Below are positions 1-5,087 of a stretch of DNA of 5,087 nt, one piece after another. Under the pieces are notes generated by a model. That model worked only from the letters and a program-made list of their open reading frames with translations. It was not told where the DNA came from and searched no databases. Position 1 is the stretch's first letter. Each line of letters starts with the position of its first letter. Both the position numbers and the translations under genes were made by a program. This DNA is from Phycisphaerales bacterium (lineage in GTDB: Bacteria; Planctomycetota; Phycisphaerae; Phycisphaerales; SM1A02), in contig SLDM01000115.1 in NCBI GenBank assembly GCA_007125255.1, forward strand, positions 1-5,087, written 5' to 3'.

Positions 1-1316
1 GCGCTGATGCGCTGTTTTTCGATCTCCGAATCGCGCACGAAGTAGATGTGCGGCACGATGACGACATCCGCTTCGGAAAAGCTTTGCGCGAACTGCTCCA
101 GCAGAAACCGGGTGCGGCTGTGCTGGTGCGGCTGAAAGACGCAGATCAACCGCTCGGGTTTTTCCGCCGCCCGCAGTGCTCGCAAGGTGATTTCAATCTC
201 CGTCGGGTGATGGCCGTAATCGTCGTACACCACCACGTCACCGCCGCCGACGCTTCGCGTGCCGAGCCGCTGCATGCGTCGCTCGATGCCGGCGAATGAC
301 TCCAGGGCCGCGCCGATCGCCTCCCACTCGGCGCCGAGCCAGTGGGCGATGATCGCGGCGGCGCTGGCGTTCTGCGCGTTGTGTTCACCCGGCATCCGGT
401 TGGTCCACTGGGTCAGCCAGTGCCCCTCCTGCAGCAGCCCGACGCGCTGGACCGATTGATCGGCAACGATCTGGTAGTCCGCGGCCGGGCTGAAGCCGAA
501 CGTCTCGATCCCGCAGCGCAGCCCGGTGGTGACTTCACGCCGGTGGGCGCCTTCGTGGGCGATGAGGAGGCGCCCGCCGACTTTCTCTTCGGGGATCAGC
601 CGCGCGAACTCGGCGAAAGCGCGCACGATCTGATCGAGCGACCCGTAGATGTCGAGATGATCTTCCTCGATGTTGTTGATCAGGCCGAGGGTCGGGCGGT
701 GGTGGTGAAAGGAGCGGTTGAACTCACATGCCTCGGCAATGACGAGGCCGGCCCGGCCCGCGTAGGGGCCGTGGCCGGGAATGACCGCGGCGCCGGCCCG
801 GCTGCCGCCGATGCGGCCGGAGGCGATCTGCGGGCAGGTCGCGCCGACGATGAAACTCGGATCGAGGCCGCATTCGATCAGGACGTGGCAGAGCATCGCG
901 CTGGTGGTGCTCTTGCCGTGCGTCCCGGCGATGGACACGCCGGTCGCATCCGCCTGGATCGCGCCGAGCATTTCCGCGTAGCTCATGATCGGCACGCCGC
1001 GATCCTGGGCGGCGAGCAGTTCCGGATGATCGGGCATGATCGCGGCCGAGGCGACGATGAGATCGCACGCCTCCGGCAACTCGCCCTTGCTCTGGTCGTG
1101 TCCGACGGGGATGCCCGCCTCCTGGAGGGCGGCGGTGAGCTCACTCGGCACCCGGTCGGATCCCGCGCAGTGCGCCCCGCGGTCGGCGAGCAGCCGCGCC
1201 AGCCCGCTCATCCCGCACCCGCCGATTCCGATCAGATGAATGTGCTGGCCGGCGAAGCGTGAGGTTGCGGCCGGGGCCGGGGTGTGCTTGGCGGAAGGTG
1301 AGACCACGGTGATCAT
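1..1316 (-). CDS. murC: UDP-N-acetylmuramate--L-alanine ligase (MurC), C-terminus cut by window edge
   Basis: This cytoplasmic ligase adds L-alanine to UDP-N-acetylmuramic acid using ATP, the first step of the peptidoglycan stem peptide. Translation from ATG 1316-1314 gives 438 complete codons with no stop. Visible motifs are the N-terminal nucleotide-binding loop GIGGCGMSG (residues 30-38), the ATP P-loop GTHGKSTT (131-138), EACEFNRSF (195-203), NNIEEDHLD (214-222), GEHNAQN (310-316), YDDYGHHPTEI (364-374) and FQPHQHSRTRF (394-404). Together these are diagnostic of MurC rather than MurD, MurE or MurF. Compared with about 490 residues for E. coli MurC, some 50 residues are probably missing at the left edge. 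No other ATG lies close upstream in frame, and the glycine loop starts at a normal distance from this start. There is no Shine-Dalgarno: the 20 bases upstream are C-rich. The P-loop has Ser where many MurC proteins have Thr, which Walker A motifs allow. The gene is divergent from pyrF, so it begins its own transcription unit here rather than following murG as in a classical dcw cluster. Confidence 0.96.
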   Translation of the reverse strand, partial: MITVVSPSAKHTPAPAATSRFAGQHIHLIGIGGCGMSGLARLLADRGAHCAGSDRVPSELTAALQEAGIPVGHDQSKGELPEACDLIVASAAIMPDHPELLAAQDRGVPIMSYAEMLGAIQADATGVSIAGTHGKSTTSAMLCHVLIECGLDPSFIVGATCPQIASGRIGGSRAGAAVIPGHGPYAGRAGLVIAEACEFNRSFHHHRPTLGLINNIEEDHLDIYGSLDQIVRAFAEFARLIPEEKVGGRLLIAHEGAHRREVTTGLRCGIETFGFSPAADYQIVADQSVQRVGLLQEGHWLTQWTNRMPGEHNAQNASAAAIIAHWLGAEWEAIGAALESFAGIERRMQRLGTRSVGGGDVVVYDDYGHHPTEIEITLRALRAAEKPERLICVFQPHQHSRTRFLLEQFAQSFSEADVVIVPHIYFVRDSEIEKQRIS

Positions 1317-1350
1317 TCTATCGGCGGGAGTGGGGGGAGGGCATGAAGGG

Positions 1351-1470
1351 GGAGTGACGGAGTAACGAAGTGACGAAGTGACGAAGTAAGGCACGGAGGC
1401 ACGTAGGCACGAAGAGGAGGGATCAAGGCATCGAGGGATCCAGGGGTGGGGTGACGAAGTAGCGAAGTCA
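1351..1470 (-). repeat. Phased octamer repeat array facing murC
   Basis: Read on the minus strand toward murC, this is a chain of 8-base words. CTTCGCTA (1467-1460) and CTTCGTCA (1459-1452) come first, followed by a 37-base interruption. Then come CTTCGTGC, CTACGTGC and CTCCGTGC (1414-1391), a four-base CTTA, then CTTCGTCA, CTTCGTCA, CTTCGTTA and CTCCGTCA (1386-1355), ending in CTCC. The words fall into two classes, CTNCGTGC and CTYCGTYA. The interruption contains ATCCCTCGAT and ATGCCTTGATCCCT, which recur near 2859-2876. The array ends 34 bases before the murC start. Its function is unknown; no spacers or transposase accompany it. Confidence 0.85.
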
Positions 1471-1535
1471 ACGCGGGTGCGTCGTCGCTGCGAAAGGGCG
1501 TCGTGCCTCGATCCGGTGATCGATCTTCCATCTCG

Positions 1536-1567
1536 CACGGCCGACTCCCTTCGGCCCTCTGGCCGTG
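1536..1567. other. Nested GGCC hairpin between the two arrays
   Basis: CACGGCC (1536-1542) is the exact inverse of GGCCGTG (1561-1567). Within it, GGCCGA (1539-1544) pairs with TCGGCC (1551-1556) around a six-base loop. The two pairings share bases 1539-1542, so they are mutually exclusive. No T-tract follows on either strand, so it does not look like an intrinsic terminator. It could be a leader structure for pyrF or chance in GC-rich DNA. Confidence 0.35.
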
Positions 1568-1572
1568 GCACC

Positions 1573-1647
1573 CTTCGTGCCTTCGTGCCTCCCCTTCGTG
1601 ACTCCGTCACTCCGTTACTCCGTTACTTCCCCTTCGTACCTCCGTGC
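1573..1647 (+). repeat. Phased octamer repeat array facing pyrF
   Basis: On the plus strand the words are CTTCGTGC twice (1573-1588), a five-base CTCCC, CTTCGTGA (1594-1601), CTCCGTCA (1602-1609), CTCCGTTA twice (1610-1625), a six-base CTTCCC, CTTCGTAC (1632-1639) and CTCCGTGC (1640-1647). It uses the same two word classes as the array facing murC but on the opposite strand, so its pyrimidine-rich strand also reads into its gene. It ends 42 bases before the chosen pyrF start. Positions 1594-1613 are the inverse complement of 1351-1370 with one mismatch. Function unknown. Confidence 0.85.
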
Positions 1648-1689
1648 CTTTCCATGCCTCTGCCCCAATTCAAGTATCCTGCACCCGCC

Positions 1690-2580
1690 ATGTCGTCCGC
1701 ACCCCAACCAACACACCCCGCCGACCGACTGTTGCATGCGATCGATACCCGCCGGGCTCCGGTCTGTGTCGGACTCGATCCCGTCCTCGATCGTCTTCCG
1801 AACGCGGTCGCGCCGGACGCCGAGCCGATCGAACGCATCCGCGCGTTCTGTTTCGGCGTGTTGCGCGCGGTGGCCGAACACGTCCCCTGCGTGAAGCCGC
1901 AGGCGGCGTGTTTCGAGCGGTACCGGCAGAACGGCCGGGGCGTGGAGGTGCTGAACGAGATTATCGCGGAGGCGAAGCGGCTCGGGATGGAGGTCATCCT
2001 CGACGCCAAGCGCGGCGATATCGGCGTGACCGCGGAGCACTACGCCGCCATGGCCTTCGGCGAAGCGGGCGAACGGGGCACCGCCGACTGGATCACGATC
2101 AACAGCTACCTCGGGGCCGACGGGATCACGCCCTTCCTGAAGCCGGGTCGGGGGGCGTTCGCGCTGGTCCGGACGAGCAATCCGGGTGGCGATGCGCTGC
2201 AGGCGCAGGCGCTCGCCTCGGGCGGCACGGTCGCCGACGCCGTGGCCGCGATGGTGCGCGAGCTCGGGGAGTCGTCGATCGGGGACCGTGGCTACAGTGC
2301 CCTCGGCGCGGTCGTCGGCGCGACCAGGCCGGAGGATGCGGCCCGATTGCGCGAAGCGATGCCCCGCCAGCTCTTTCTGGTTCCCGGCTACGGCGCGCAG
2401 GGCGGCGGCGCGAAGGATGTCCTGCCCTGCTTTCACGAAGACGGCACCGGTGCGGTCATCACCGCCAGCCGTTCGGTGATCTACGCCTTCGATCCGAATG
2501 ATGAAGAGTGGATGAAGGGGATCGAAGGGGCGGCCCGCAAGATGGTCGAGGAGATCCGGGCGGCGCTGAAGACCCTCTAG
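1690..2580 (+). CDS. pyrF: Orotidine 5'-phosphate decarboxylase, type 2
   Basis: This cytoplasmic enzyme decarboxylates orotidine 5'-phosphate to UMP, the last step of de novo pyrimidine synthesis. The 296-residue product has the order of a type 2 OMP decarboxylase TIM barrel. VGLDP (27-31) lies near the substrate pocket, and VKPQAACFE carries the likely catalytic Lys69. DAKRGDIG (105-112) supplies Asp105, Lys107 and Asp110 of the catalytic Lys-Asp-Lys-Asp set. VPGYGAQGG (231-239) and the Arg of ASRS (Arg261) probably bind the phosphate. About 270-310 residues is usual for this subtype. I chose ATG 1690 because it puts VGLDP at the expected distance from the N-terminus. ATG 1654 would add 12 residues, and the frame stays open back to 1477, but that stretch is translated octamer repeat. 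No Shine-Dalgarno is seen. The gene is divergent from murC and is followed by two hairpins, so it is probably expressed alone. Confidence 0.96.
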   Translation: MSSAPQPTHPADRLLHAIDTRRAPVCVGLDPVLDRLPNAVAPDAEPIERIRAFCFGVLRAVAEHVPCVKPQAACFERYRQNGRGVEVLNEIIAEAKRLGMEVILDAKRGDIGVTAEHYAAMAFGEAGERGTADWITINSYLGADGITPFLKPGRGAFALVRTSNPGGDALQAQALASGGTVADAVAAMVRELGESSIGDRGYSALGAVVGATRPEDAARLREAMPRQLFLVPGYGAQGGGAKDVLPCFHEDGTGAVITASRSVIYAFDPNDEEWMKGIEGAARKMVEEIRAALKTL

Positions 2581-2594
2581 CTGCGCGACGAAAC

Positions 2595-2614
2595 GGTCCG
2601 CACGCCGGTGGACC
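2595..2614 (+). terminator. Hairpin just after pyrF, possible terminator
   Basis: GGTCC (2595-2599) pairs with GGACC (2610-2614). The stem extends inward by a G-T wobble and one C-G pair, leaving a six-base loop. It starts 15 bases after the pyrF stop, where a terminator would be expected, but no T-tract follows, so intrinsic termination is uncertain. Confidence 0.3.
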
Positions 2615-2640
2615 AACAGGGCCCGCGCGCCATCCGGTCA

Positions 2641-2663
2641 TACCCTTGGACCGTGCCAGGGTA
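2641..2663 (+). terminator. Second hairpin after pyrF, possible terminator or 3' stabiliser
   Basis: TACCCTTGG (2641-2649) pairs with CCAGGGTA (2656-2663) as eight base pairs with one bulged T and a six-base ACCGTG loop. It is the better stem of the two downstream of pyrF. It also lacks a U-tract, so it may protect the mRNA 3' end or assist factor-dependent termination. Confidence 0.35.
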
Positions 2664-2708
2664 AGCGGTGGAGGGACGAACAACGACGGAGCGACGGCCA
2701 GATAGGTC

Positions 2709-2728
2709 GTCCCCGCGAAAGCGGGCAC
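2709..2728. repeat. REP-like palindrome with GAAA loop
   Basis: CCCGC (2712-2716) and GCGGG (2721-2725) form a perfect stem closed by a GAAA loop, a GNRA tetraloop. A C-C mismatch and two further pairs (2709-2710 with 2727-2728) extend it. The word CCCCGCGAAAGCGGG resembles a palindromic intergenic repeat common in many GC-rich bacterial genomes; its minus-strand translation gives the familiar spurious peptide VPAFAG. The family assignment is from memory of such repeats, and only one copy is in the window. Confidence 0.5.
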
Positions 2729-2800
2729 CCGGGGGGGCGCGAAGAATACGCACCACGTTCGGCAGGGCAACTGCCCGCGAGACGCTCTGGCCCCGCGCGC

Positions 2801-2880
2801 CTCCGTCACTCCGTCACTCCGTCACTTTCTCCCCCTCCGTGCCTTCGTGCCTCCCTCAATGCCTTCATCCCTCGATCCCT
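2801..2880 (+). repeat. Phased octamer repeat array facing the solute-binding protein gene
   Basis: Three perfect CTCCGTCA words (2801-2824) are followed by a ten-base CTTTCTCCCC, then CTCCGTGC (2835-2842), CTTCGTGC (2843-2850) and a degenerate CTCCCTCA (2851-2858). The layout of three CTCCGTYA words, a CTT-CCC spacer and two CTYCGTRC words repeats that of 1602-1647. From 2859 comes the second module, ATGCCTTCATCCCT and ATCCCTCGAT, also found inverted at 1418-1439. The ATG at 2859 therefore belongs to the repeat. Confidence 0.85.
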
Positions 2881-2920
2881 TCCTTCCCCAATCCGCTTCC
2901 CCCGGAACCGGCGGGTTACC

Positions 2921-2931
2921 ATACCGGGTAT
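2921..2931. promoter_or_regulatory. Small palindrome at the start of the binding-protein gene
   Basis: ATACC-G-GGTAT is a perfect 11-base palindrome whose last base is the first base of the proposed TTG start. It could be an operator half-site pair or chance; it has no second copy nearby. Confidence 0.15.
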
Positions 2932-4490
2932 TGACCGCGTCCCGCACCATCGTGGTGGTCTCCTTTCTCTCGCTCCTGGCGGTGCCGTTCATCTTCCGCC
3001 CGGCAACCCCGCCTCCGCCGCCGGGCGCGGAGCGGCTCATCATCATCACCCCGCACAACGAACAGATTCGCCACGAGTTCTCGCGGGCCTTCAATGAATG
3101 GCATGAGCGGGAGTACGGCGAGCGGGTGAACGTCATCTACAGCGTGCCCGGCGGCACGAGCGAGATTCGCGCGATGCTCCAGGCCCAGCTCACTGCCGCC
3201 CTGGAGTCCGGTCATGATCCCGGCGGCGATGCCGACCTCGTCTTCGGCGGCGGCAGCTATGAGCACGCCGCCCTCAAGCGCGGTGTGACCGTCACCATCG
3301 ATGGCGAGCGGCGCCAGGAACCGATCACCGCGCCGGTCGACTTTGACGAGGAATGGCTCGATGCGGTGTACGGGCCGAACGAAATCGGGGATGGCCTTCT
3401 CTATGACCCCGACCGGTACTGGTTCGGGACCGCGCTGGCCGGTTTCGGGATCGTCTACAACCGCGATGCCCTGCGCGCGCTCGATCTGCCCGAGCCGACC
3501 ACCTGGGAGGCGTTGACGCACCCGCGACTGCGCGGCTGGATCGCACTGGTCAACCCGGGCCAGTCCGGTTCGATCACCACCGCCTTCGACACGATTCTGC
3601 AGCGGCGCGGCTGGGCGCGGGGATGGCAGGTTCTGAGACGAGCCGGCGCGAACGCGCGGTACTTCTCCGCGACCGCGCTCAAGCCGCCGAACGATGTCAG
3701 CCAGGGCAACGCCGCGATGGGGGTGTGCATCGATTTCTTCGGCCGGTACCAGTCGCAGGCGATTCTCGACGCCGGCGGGGGTGATCGGGTGGGGTACATC
3801 GACCCGCCCGGCGCGACCACGATCGACGCCGATCCGATCTCGATGTTGCGCGGCGCGCTGAATCCGAAGATGGCGCGGCGTTTCATCGAGTTCACCCTGA
3901 CCGAAGAGGGGCAGGCCCTCTGGCAGTTTCGCGTCGACGATGACCATGAGGATGGGCTTGGACCGGCCCGGTTCGAGCTGCGCCGCATGCCCGTCCTGCG
4001 CTCGATGTACGAGAAACATTTCGATCGGTTGATCGATCCGGTCCGTCCGTTCGAGATCGCCCGGCCGGCGGAGCATCCGAACCGGAGTTTCCGCGGTTTC
4101 GTGGCAGTCATCTTTGCGGCAGCGGCGATGGACACCCACGGCGATCTGAAGCGGGCGTGGCGGGCGATCGTGAACCACCCGGCGCACCCGGCGCCGCGGG
4201 TGGGGGAGATCGTCACCGCCGCCGACGTGACCGATCCGACCCTGCGGCGCATGCTGGTGCTCTTCGACGCCATGCCCGAGGTGCGCGGTCCCGACGGGCG
4301 CACGTACTCGATGGCGAACGTGGATGATCTTGAGACGATTCGAAATGGCTGGCTTCGTCAGGAATGGCGGGAAGAAGCGCTGTGGCACCCGGAATCGAGA
4401 CCGGGCGATGCGCTGCGCCGCGAGTTCGTGCAATTCTTCCGCGCGAATTATCGTGAGATCGTCCGGATCGCCGAAGAGGGCAGGATGTAG
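2931..4490 (+). CDS. ABC transporter substrate-binding protein, iron(III)/AfuA-like class
   Basis: The product is a probable exported periplasmic solute-binding protein. From TTG 2931 it has 519 residues: a short basic start (MTASR), a hydrophobic signal or anchor segment at about 6-22, and a proline-rich linker at 25-31 without a lipobox Cys. The two-lobe fold follows, marked by IIITPHNE (37-44), GGTSE (74-78), ADLVFGGGSYEH (101-112), AGFGIVYNRDAL (170-181), PTTWEAL (189-195), NPGQSGS (208-214) and QGNAAMGVCIDF (258-269). This pattern fits family 1 solute-binding proteins of the AfuA/FutA iron group, but the ligand cannot be read from sequence. At 519 residues it is longer than the usual 330-350, with about 170 extra at the C-terminus (from about 345). 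ATG 2859 (543 residues) and GTG 2847 are alternative starts. I prefer 2931 because 2847-2930 is repeat-derived, uses rare codons such as TTA and gives an odd signal peptide. No Shine-Dalgarno is evident. No permease or ATPase gene adjoins it. Confidence 0.85.
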   Translation: MTASRTIVVVSFLSLLAVPFIFRPATPPPPPGAERLIIITPHNEQIRHEFSRAFNEWHEREYGERVNVIYSVPGGTSEIRAMLQAQLTAALESGHDPGGDADLVFGGGSYEHAALKRGVTVTIDGERRQEPITAPVDFDEEWLDAVYGPNEIGDGLLYDPDRYWFGTALAGFGIVYNRDALRALDLPEPTTWEALTHPRLRGWIALVNPGQSGSITTAFDTILQRRGWARGWQVLRRAGANARYFSATALKPPNDVSQGNAAMGVCIDFFGRYQSQAILDAGGGDRVGYIDPPGATTIDADPISMLRGALNPKMARRFIEFTLTEEGQALWQFRVDDDHEDGLGPARFELRRMPVLRSMYEKHFDRLIDPVRPFEIARPAEHPNRSFRGFVAVIFAAAAMDTHGDLKRAWRAIVNHPAHPAPRVGEIVTAADVTDPTLRRMLVLFDAMPEVRGPDGRTYSMANVDDLETIRNGWLRQEWREEALWHPESRPGDALRREFVQFFRANYREIVRIAEEGRM

Positions 4491-4509
4491 GAAACTGGAC
4501 TTTTTTTGC

Positions 4510-4529
4510 CCCCGATCATCATTTCGGGG
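4510..4529 (+). other. Hairpin in the gap before pyk
   Basis: CCCCGA (4510-4515) and TCGGGG (4524-4529) form a six-base-pair stem with an eight-base loop. A run of seven T (4501-4507) lies before the stem, not after it, so this is not a standard intrinsic terminator on the plus strand, and on the minus strand the run would be A. It may be a 5' leader structure of pyk or a weak transcription barrier after the binding-protein gene. Confidence 0.3.
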
Positions 4530-4557
4530 TCTGTTCTTCGAACGGTTGAGTGACTCC

Positions 4558-5087
4558 ATGACCACGCAGGCTGCGGCATCCGAGCCGTCCAATCCGTCGA
4601 CCCCGGCGACCGATCCCAACAATCGGAAGCGCATCTTTCCGCCGCTGACCAAGATCGTGGCGACGCTTGGTCCCGCCTCCTCCGCGCCGGAGATGATCGG
4701 CAAGCTGATCGAAACCGGCGTCTCCATATTCCGCATCAACTTCAGTCACGGCGAGCTTGAGCAGCATGCGGTCAACGTGCGCACCATCCGTGAGACCGCG
4801 CTGCGAATGGGGATCCCGACGGGGATTCTCGGAGATCTGCAGGGGCCGAAGATCCGGATCGGCAAGGTCCCCGATGGCGGCATCGACGTGCCCACCGGCA
4901 GCCTGCTCCGCATTCAGCGGGAAAGAATCGAAGCCCATCCGCCCAAAGAGCCCAACGGTTCGTACATCTTCAGCAGCACCTATCCGAAGATCGTGGATGA
5001 TGTCGAGCCCGGACAGCGCGTCCTCATCAACGACGGCGCGGTGCGCATGCTGGTCGTCCGGGTGGAGAAGGAGTCGGTCCTCTGTAC
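4558..5087 (+). CDS. pyk: Pyruvate kinase, N-terminal part, cut by window edge
   Basis: Pyruvate kinase transfers phosphate from phosphoenolpyruvate to ADP in the last step of glycolysis, in the cytoplasm. The first 176 codons are present without a stop. They show TKIVATLGPAS (31-41) opening the TIM barrel, RINFSHG (59-65) with the conserved substrate and K+-site Arg59, Asn61 and Ser63, GDLQGPKIRIG (92-102) leading into the B domain, and NDG (158-160) inside it. About 300 residues, including the rest of the barrel and the allosteric C domain, lie beyond the edge. The start at ATG 4558 leaves a 30-residue polar extension rich in Ala, Ser, Pro and Asn before the first strand, whereas E. coli PykF has only about three residues there. 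No internal ATG would remove it without losing the TKIVATLGP motif. Only a weak GAG (4548-4550) resembles a ribosome binding site. The gene is 67 bases downstream of the binding-protein gene on the same strand and may be cotranscribed, though no octamer array precedes it. Confidence 0.96.
   Translation, partial: MTTQAAASEPSNPSTPATDPNNRKRIFPPLTKIVATLGPASSAPEMIGKLIETGVSIFRINFSHGELEQHAVNVRTIRETALRMGIPTGILGDLQGPKIRIGKVPDGGIDVPTGSLLRIQRERIEAHPPKEPNGSYIFSSTYPKIVDDVEPGQRVLINDGAVRMLVVRVEKESVLC

Larger units (their letters stand above)
1317..1689. other. Divergent murC-pyrF intergenic region
   Basis: These 373 bases must hold the start signals for both divergent genes. They contain two octamer arrays, one facing each gene, with a GGCC-rich hairpin region between them at about 1536-1567. 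Open frames cross it in both directions: a plus-strand frame from 1477 runs into pyrF and a minus-strand frame covers 1313-1531. Their products are just translated repeat (low-complexity R/S/V/T/P/L strings), so I do not regard them as genes. I found no convincing -35/-10 pair. Confidence 0.7.

Noticed and set aside
342..1262. 306-codon plus-strand open frame opposite murC
   Set aside because: It lies antisense to a clear MurC and has no recognisable domain; long antisense frames are expected in GC-rich genes.
1315..1320. TAGAAT (minus strand) as a -10 element for murC
   Set aside because: It overlaps the ATG, so transcription would begin inside the coding region, and no -35 partner was seen.
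1351..1647. CRISPR array
   Set aside because: Repeat units are only eight bases, contiguous and degenerate, with no unique spacers of regular length and no cas genes.
1675..1680. TATCCT as a -10 element for pyrF
   Set aside because: No -35 match lies at 16-18 bases upstream, and one weak hexamer in this DNA is not evidence.
1615..2616. 333-codon minus-strand open frame opposite pyrF
   Set aside because: The sense strand encodes an intact OMP decarboxylase with all catalytic residues; the antisense product matches no family I know.
4501..4507. Seven-T run as an intrinsic terminator after the binding-protein gene
   Set aside because: Only a four-base GTCC/GGAC pairing precedes it; the clear hairpin (4510-4529) lies on the wrong side of the run.
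2916..4739. 607-codon minus-strand open frame opposite the binding protein and pyk start
   Set aside because: It is a codon-bias shadow, rich in R, H, G and D, that spans two real genes and the gap between them.

Overview
The window holds four protein genes, two of them cut by its edges, and three intergenic gaps. It is GC-rich DNA from a bacterial chromosome. A MurC signature (EACEFNRSF where most bacteria have E-x-D-E-S-D-x-S-F), the lack of clear Shine-Dalgarno sequences and the style of the solute-binding protein suggest a planctomycete, perhaps of the Phycisphaerae type. That placement comes from recalled family patterns and was not tested by a search.

Layout. Positions 1-1316 (minus strand) encode most of murC, the UDP-N-acetylmuramate--L-alanine ligase of peptidoglycan synthesis; its C-terminus lies beyond the left edge. 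A 373-base divergent gap (1317-1689) separates it from pyrF (1690-2580, plus strand), a type 2 orotidine 5'-phosphate decarboxylase of pyrimidine synthesis. A second gap (2581-2930) has two hairpins, a REP-like palindrome and a repeat array. It leads to an exported periplasmic-binding protein of the iron(III)/AfuA-like class (2931-4490, plus strand). After 67 bases comes the start of pyk, pyruvate kinase (4558 to the right edge, plus strand).

The genes are unrelated housekeeping functions (cell wall, pyrimidines, uptake, glycolysis) and do not form an obvious pathway operon. The binding protein has no permease or ATPase gene beside it in the window.

The most unusual content is in the gaps. 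Three arrays of phased 8-base words (CTYCGTGC and CTYCGTYA) lie upstream of murC, pyrF and the binding-protein gene. Each has its pyrimidine-rich strand reading toward the gene it precedes. Two arrays share a further module built on ATGCCTTSATCCCT and ATCCCTCGAT. The arrays are nearly free of stop codons on that strand, so they extend open frames upstream of the likely true starts of pyrF and the binding protein. They may be a spreading intergenic repeat or a leader element; the sequence alone does not say which. I see no CRISPR array, tRNA, rRNA, transposase or defence system.
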